A program made the translations under genes and the position numbers. Shown piece after piece: positions 26,323 through 30,296 of a stretch of 30,296 bases of DNA. Every line of letters begins with the position of its first letter. Position 1 is the first letter of the stretch. The notes under the pieces are model-generated. The model saw nothing but the letters and a program-made list of their open reading frames with translations, ran no database searches and was not told the DNA's origin. The DNA comes from Acanthamoeba sp. SK_2022b (lineage: Eukaryota; Discosea; Longamoebia; Acanthamoebidae), in the NCBI GenBank assembly GCA_027943245.1, contig JANDJZ010000568.1, forward strand, positions 1 through 30,296, given 5' to 3'.

Positions 26323-26342
26323 GCAGGAGGTCTCCCCCCTGC
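26323..26342 (-). terminator. Intercistronic hairpin between ecpA and ecpB
   Basis: GCAGGAGG (26323-26330) and CCCCCTGC (26335-26342) form an 8-bp stem with one G-U pair on the transcribed strand and a 4-nt loop. No T-tract follows. It probably trims or stabilises the abundant ecpA message, the same design as in the first fimbrial operon. Confidence 0.55.
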
Positions 26343-26364
26343 CAGATGCAGATCGTTCGGGGGA

Positions 26365-26952
26365 TTAGGAAGTCCAGGTCGCGTTGAATTCGACGCTGAC
26401 GTCGCCGCTCCAGATACCTTCCGGCAGCGTGCTGAAATCCGTGACGGCGGTAGTGCCGTTTGACGTCGCGCCGATGATGCTGAAGGTGAACTGATCCTGC
26501 GCGCTGGTGCGGCCGGCCTGGTTGTAGGCATTGGACAGGGCGCTCAGATTGCCGCCCAAAATGCCGGCGGTGGTGTCGATCATGGTGGTTTCAGCCGTTT
26601 TCCCGACCACCGCACCGTTATAGTTCACCCCGACTTCCAGCGTAGAACCGGAAGTATCCAGCTGAGTCAGCGTATTGGAGACCAGTTTTGAGGTCAGTTT
26701 GAAAGCGGTGGCCGTGGTATCGCCTTCCACGGTGACGTCAAACAGGCCTTTCTGGCTGTTGAAACCCTTAATGCCTTCTGCATAGTTGAAGGCCAGGCTG
26801 CCAATCGGCGTCACAACCAGTTTGCTGGTGGTGTCTTTCTTGGCGGTCGCAGACCAGGTTGCCAGCGCCTGAGCGGTAACGTCGGCGGCTTGAGCAGTGC
26901 TGACCGCTGCAAAGGCGGAAACGATCGCCAGAGCCAGTGTCATTTTCTTCAT
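26365..26952 (-). CDS. ecpA: E. coli common pilus major subunit EcpA
   Basis: 195 residues, the same length as E. coli EcpA, and very similar to it as I recall. Signal peptide ([18 protein letters not shown]), mature start [20 protein letters not shown], then [33 protein letters not shown] and the C-terminus [20 protein letters not shown]. There is no Cys in the mature protein, typical of alpha-type pilins and unlike the disulfide-bearing pilin at 5390. It is the first gene of the operon, with GGGAG before the ATG and 427 bp of non-coding DNA upstream. Confidence 0.97.
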   Translation of the reverse strand: MKKMTLALAIVSAFAAVSTAQAADVTAQALATWSATAKKDTTSKLVVTPIGSLAFNYAEGIKGFNSQKGLFDVTVEGDTTATAFKLTSKLVSNTLTQLDTSGSTLEVGVNYNGAVVGKTAETTMIDTTAGILGGNLSALSNAYNQAGRTSAQDQFTFSIIGATSNGTTAVTDFSTLPEGIWSGDVSVEFNATWTS

Positions 26953-27379
26953 GGTATAACTCCCTTCAATGTTGAATATGTTTTCTTTCTTTCGTCCATT
27001 CTCAGCCAGCCGTTTGCATCACTGCGTTTAGCCAGTCTGCTTGACGCCACAAGAATATCCCCGACCGATCAAAAAAGAATCATTAACTATTAAAGTTCAA
27101 ATATTTAGATTTAAACCCCGTCGTTAATGTTTTAATCCCCATCAATCACATTAAAAAGCGGGTTAAGCCTTTGATGAAAGCACAATCACATTGTGGTTTA
27201 ACCCCTGCAAGGCGGTGATTGTTTAACCACAAGTACGCTCTGTTCGCCCTTCCCATGGCCGTGCAAAATTTCAGCGCCGGCGTTGTTCGCTGAGGGAAAA
27301 GATTGATTGGATTTACACAGGGGGCAGCAGCCAATCCAGATCGGCCGCTGTAGAGAAAAAGGGGGCTTCTCGCCCTGTG
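26953..27379. promoter_or_regulatory. 427-bp region upstream of ecpA
   Basis: No credible gene. The part nearest ecpA is AT-rich (27060-27155). CAAGAATATCCCCG (27050-27063) matches the RcsAB consensus at 10 of 14. Two copies of CAATCACATT (27143-27152 and 27183-27192) and a near-perfect 12-bp inverted pair, TTGTGGTTTAAC (27191-27202) and GTTTAACCACAA (27221-27232), look like regulator sites. I could not assign a promoter with confidence. Confidence 0.5.
27357..27375 (-). terminator. Possible terminator after the upstream LuxR-type gene
   Basis: On the minus strand, GGGC-GAGAA-GCCC is followed by CC and TTTTT just after the TGA at 27380. The stem is only 4 bp, so it is weak. Confidence 0.35.
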
Positions 27380-28009
27380 TCAGGAAGGGTATCGGGTTCT
27401 CAGGGAAAGAATAAGCCGCATAAAGCCGGCCTGATTGAGGCCCAGTTTTCGCATAATATTCAGTTTATGGGAGCTTATGGTTTTGTAACTTCGCCGGGTC
27501 ACGTTGGCGATGCTGCCTGGAGATGCACCGGCAACCATCATGGCCAAAACTCGCCATTCACTGTCAGATAATGCGGCTGCCGGATGCACCGAGCGGGCGC
27601 GAATATGCGGGGAACGATAGCCGGAGAACTCACCCGCAGCCGCAATGGCGTCACTCAGGCAATGCAATGGCTCCTCCTTTGCCACTATCGCTATGCGCGC
27701 ATCCGCCGCCAACAACGCTAATATACCGGGGTGTTCTACCGCGGTGAAAATCACCAAGGGAATTTCCGGCCAAACATTTTTTGCCGTCAGAACGAACCGT
27801 AATACATCATACAAATATTCTCTCTGATGATATAACTCCATAATAAGCGCGCGAGGCTTTCCCTCTTTCAATACCCCCTCCAGCTCCCTCAAGGTGTCGA
27901 TAAAATAGCTGTCACTTGATTGGGTAACGAGAAATGCTTCCATTCCTCTTCTCACTAAATAGCTGGGTTCAAAAAATAGCAGCGCATCACCGAAATCGGC
28001 TTTAACCAT
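27380..28009 (-). CDS. LuxR/FixJ-type regulator with degenerate receiver domain
   Basis: 209 residues. The N-terminal domain (about 7-125) resembles an RcsB-type receiver. The phosphoacceptor position reads LIMEL (Glu58 in place of Asp) and the acidic pocket reads LFFEPSY. Thr89 (FTA) and Lys111 (VAKEEP) are kept. The C-terminal HTH (about 147-200) is LSDSEWRVLAMMVAGASPGS, then YKTISSHKLNIMRKLGL, close to RcsB in style. It is not a recognisable EcpR. Its position ahead of ecpABCDE on the same strand makes it a candidate ecp regulator. A DNA-binding role is well supported; the target is inferred. The ribosome site is weak. Confidence 0.8.
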   Translation of the reverse strand: MVKADFGDALLFFEPSYLVRRGMEAFLVTQSSDSYFIDTLRELEGVLKEGKPRALIMELYHQREYLYDVLRFVLTAKNVWPEIPLVIFTAVEHPGILALLAADARIAIVAKEEPLHCLSDAIAAAGEFSGYRSPHIRARSVHPAAALSDSEWRVLAMMVAGASPGSIANVTRRSYKTISSHKLNIMRKLGLNQAGFMRLILSLRTRYPS

Positions 28010-28174
28010 ACATAATCACCATAATGAGGTAGAAAGCGGTAGAGAAAGGGAAATACCTCTCGTAAGCGCCACACGGCAACCCGCCAAATGAAAGTCGAAC
28101 GTTCTATTTCAACACTGTAATATTTTTGTCATATCCACCGCCCTTCAATCGCGTTGGGCAGCGGCGATCAATGG

Positions 28175-29014
28175 TCAATTAATAAACTCAGCATTGTCGC
28201 TTTCCAATCCTGAACAGATCTCCATTTTATGTTCGCGCAAGATCTTGCAGCGCAGCAGGAATAAGCGGGAAATGCCGGAAATGTAAGCCCTGACCTGATT
28301 GCTGCGCACCACCAGCAAAAACTCATCGCCGCTGCATTCTCCCGTTTGGTGCGCGGCGTAAGCCAGAATGTCCCGATTCAGGCTGGCGTTGACCGTCGCC
28401 GAGGCATCAGGCAACGACATGAAAACCTTACAGTTGCCCGACTTTCCCAGGTAGCTCTCCTGCCGGGCCCCCGAGCCGCTGAAATAGGCCGTGACAGCAA
28501 TAGCCATGAGGATCCCCCCCAGAACCATCGCGCTGAACATCAGCCACCCGCGGCGGGAATAACCAAGATGAGAAGAGGCCCCGTCGATGACGGTGTCGGA
28601 CGCCAGATTGACCGTCGCTGCGGCCGCAGATCCCGGCACAGCCGCGGCAGGCTCCGCGTCGTGAATATCTTCCGCGTCCTCATACGACTCGATGGTAATC
28701 TCATCACGCAACATAAAGCCCACTTTAGGAACCGTAACAATGACCTCATCCTCGACGCCAAGGTTTTTAATCACCCGACGCAATTTGCTGACGCACTGAT
28801 TAAGATTATTATTGCTGGACACCATGCCGTAATCGTCCCAGACCTTCTTGAATATCAGTTCACGCCCTACGGCCTCGCCATGGTGGGCAATCAACAGCAA
28901 CAACAACCGTTTGGAAGGACTGGATATGGATATGGGATCGTCAGAAAAATCTGTTGGGCTAAGGGTTCTGGTGTCTGCGTCAAAGAGAATATGGTCATTA
29001 AATCTATATTTCAT
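28175..29014 (-). CDS. ToxR/CadC-like membrane-bound winged-helix regulator
   Basis: 279 residues from the ATG at 29014; a GTG 9 bp upstream is an alternative, and neither has a clear ribosome site. The N-terminal OmpR/CadC-type winged helix (about 1-105) shows FNDHILFDADTRTL, SPSKRLLLLLIAHHGEAVG, IFKKVWDDYGMVSSNNNLNQ, CVSKLRRVIKNLG and TVPKVGFML. An acidic, Ala-rich linker follows, then one membrane helix (about 157-179) and a periplasmic domain of about 100 residues with four Cys (195, 227, 256, 267). This is the plan of ToxR and CadC, which bind DNA from the membrane. It lies 165 bp upstream of the LuxR-type gene, so both may control the ecp operon. Confidence 0.82.
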   Translation of the reverse strand: MKYRFNDHILFDADTRTLSPTDFSDDPISISSPSKRLLLLLIAHHGEAVGRELIFKKVWDDYGMVSSNNNLNQCVSKLRRVIKNLGVEDEVIVTVPKVGFMLRDEITIESYEDAEDIHDAEPAAAVPGSAAAATVNLASDTVIDGASSHLGYSRRGWLMFSAMVLGGILMAIAVTAYFSGSGARQESYLGKSGNCKVFMSLPDASATVNASLNRDILAYAAHQTGECSGDEFLLVVRSNQVRAYISGISRLFLLRCKILREHKMEICSGLESDNAEFIN

Positions 29015-29542
29015 TTTATTCACATGTTTTCACTATAGCGATCATTTATAGTTTGGCGTCAAATGTTAATGAAATATTAAATAAATATTTAATCAGGTAA
29101 TTCGCGAAAATACCCAAGCACAGGCAAGAAAAACCACTCAATTAACGCCACGAAATACGCTTTGTCACCTCACCATCGTTTATATAGGATTTTTCTTGCA
29201 AACCATAACCAAAGGTTAACCAATCACCTCATTCATTGATATATTGACGCGACAAAAACCACAAAGTTAGTTTTTTGTGTCGCAAATTATCAATTTTAAG
29301 GAAAATCATCTCAAAAAAAGACCGCAGAACTAAATTTTAATAAAAAAATAATAACACGTGAATGTTGAGCGTAATCACAGACCGCAGTCCATCCGCATTA
29401 GCCCGATGAATTAACGCGTTTGCCGCGTCGCAAATGTTAAATTTTGGGTTCAGCCAAGGCGGTGGGAAACAATAATGAAAGGAAAAACTTACGAATGGCG
29501 CCTGTCGCGTTTTCCGCAACAGGCGAAAACATTCGCGGTAGC
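29015..29542. other. 528-bp AT-rich non-coding stretch
   Basis: No credible gene. It holds the upstream region of the ToxR-like gene and the 3' flank of the sensor kinase. Visible elements are a dyad (GCGACA at 29249-29254 and TGTCGC at 29278-29283), two copies of AGACCGCAG (29319-29327, 29379-29387), two copies of GTCGCAAAT (29279-29287, 29427-29435) and a hairpin (CGCCTGT at 29499-29505, ACAGGCG at 29519-29525) that may end the kinase message. Confidence 0.5.
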
Positions 29543-30296
29543 TCATTGAACTGATGAGGGGAATATCAGGCTAAAGGTCAAGCAAGCAGAACCCCGGCCA
29601 TCGGAACACTGCGCGCGAACTTCACCGCCGTGCAGCGTCATGATGGCGCGCACGATAGACAGCCCCAGCCCACTGGCATGATTGCCGGCGCTGCGCGCGG
29701 GATCGGCGCGATAGAAGCGATCGAACAGCTTTTCCAGCTGTGCCGGCGCGATCGGCGGCCCCTGATTGATAACCTGTACCCACCAGACATCGGCGCGCCG
29801 TTCAGCCCGCAGGACGATCCGGCTGTTCTCGTCGGCATAACGTACCGCGTTAGCCACCAGGTTGCTCAACGCGCGCTGGAACAGCATCGCGTCCGCCTTC
29901 AGCGTTCCCTCACCTGCGCAGCTCAGCGCGATGCCGCGTTCTTCCGCCAGCCCCTCGAAATAATCCGCCACCCGCCGCAGCTCCAGCGCCACATCCAGCC
30001 GACTGTAGTTCAGCGCAGACTGCGCCTCGCCGGCGCGCGCCAGGAACAGGATATTTTCCACCATGCGGGAAATGCGCTCCAGCTCATCCATATTGTTCGA
30101 CAGCAGGGTTTCGTACTCCTCCACGCTGCGGGGCTGGTAAAGCGCCACCTGACACTGGCCCATCAACGCCCCTACCGGAGTGCGGATCTCATGGGCCAGA
30201 TCGGCGGAAAACTGCGTCAGCCGCTGATAGCCTTCATTCAACCGATCGAGCATCGCATTGAACGAACGGGTCAGCTGCTGCAACTCCTTCGGCGCC
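29543..30296 (-). CDS. Heavy-metal-type sensor histidine kinase, C-terminal part (CusS-like; 5' end outside window)
   Basis: The minus-strand frame is open to the right edge; about 250 codons are present and no start is visible (the first apparent start at 30283 is an internal TTG). It begins in the HAMP/linker (LTRSFNAMLDRLNEGYQRL). The dimerisation domain has the phospho-His in DLAHEIRTPVGALMGQCQVA, then LERISRMVENILFLARAGEA. The ATPase follows, with NLVANAVRYADE, NQGPPI, LFDRFYRADPAR and SGLGLSIVRAIMTLHGG. The LAHEIRTP to LFLARA region is typical of CusS/IrlS metal-responsive kinases. A partner regulator would be expected just beyond the window. The ligand cannot be judged because the sensor domain is missing. 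Confidence 0.88.
   Translation of the reverse strand, partial: APKELQQLTRSFNAMLDRLNEGYQRLTQFSADLAHEIRTPVGALMGQCQVALYQPRSVEEYETLLSNNMDELERISRMVENILFLARAGEAQSALNYSRLDVALELRRVADYFEGLAEERGIALSCAGEGTLKADAMLFQRALSNLVANAVRYADENSRIVLRAERRADVWWVQVINQGPPIAPAQLEKLFDRFYRADPARSAGNHASGLGLSIVRAIMTLHGGEVRAQCSDGRGSACLTFSLIFPSSVQ

Noticed and set aside
27380..28009. Calling this gene ecpR
   Set aside because: Position and HTH type fit, but the N-terminal domain and sequence do not resemble EcpR as I recall it. It reads more like an RcsB-type receiver.
1..30296. tRNA, rRNA, prophage or transposase genes
   Set aside because: None seen on either strand; the only repeat-type element supported is the palindrome at 11432-11558, with the inverted repeat at 9584-9660 as a weaker case.

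Overview
The window looks like chromosome from a GC-rich member of the Yersiniaceae, most likely Serratia (marcescens group). The reasons are the close match of many proteins to enterobacterial families (Mqo, BetT, BetA/B/I, EcpA-E), long GC-rich coding regions separated by AT-rich regulatory gaps, and a fimABCD/mrk-like fimbrial operon of the Serratia kind. The species is an inference from recalled families, not a database result.

Layout, left to right. (1) 1-850: the 3' end of mqo with its terminator, then a small MarA/SoxS-type AraC regulator. (2) 900-7750: a four-gene chaperone-usher fimbrial operon on the minus strand (major subunit, chaperone, usher, MrkD-like tip adhesin). Diverging from it across a 472-bp AT-rich gap are an EAL-domain c-di-GMP phosphodiesterase (MrkJ-like) and a LuxR/FixJ-type regulator (MrkI-like). 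(3) 7934-9559: a membrane-anchored FMN/Fe-S glutamate-synthase-like oxidoreductase. (4) 9668-16087: the choline-to-glycine-betaine locus, betIBA facing divergent betT. The betI/betT gap holds a 14-bp palindrome embedded in two overlapping divergent promoters. A 127-bp palindromic repeat separates betB from betA.

(5) 16132-20750: a compact redox locus. A b-type cytochrome, a Tat-exported molybdopterin oxidoreductase lipoprotein, a Met-rich MxKDx-repeat periplasmic protein and an RclC-like DUF417 membrane protein are transcribed leftward. They diverge from an OmpR-type response regulator and its sensor kinase. The gene set suggests sensing and repair of, or buffering against, periplasmic oxidants or metal. 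This is the least characterised unit in the window.

(6) 20747-26952: a complete ecpABCDE common-pilus operon on the minus strand. No ecpR is seen. Instead, a LuxR-type protein with a degenerate receiver (27380-28009) and a ToxR/CadC-like membrane-bound winged-helix regulator (28175-29014) lie upstream. (7) 29543-30296: the C-terminal part of a CusS-like sensor kinase whose 5' end lies outside the window.

Overall the window joins two surface-adhesion systems, each with its own local regulators (c-di-GMP turnover at the first, membrane or pseudo-receiver regulators at the second), to osmoprotectant synthesis and a periplasmic redox module.
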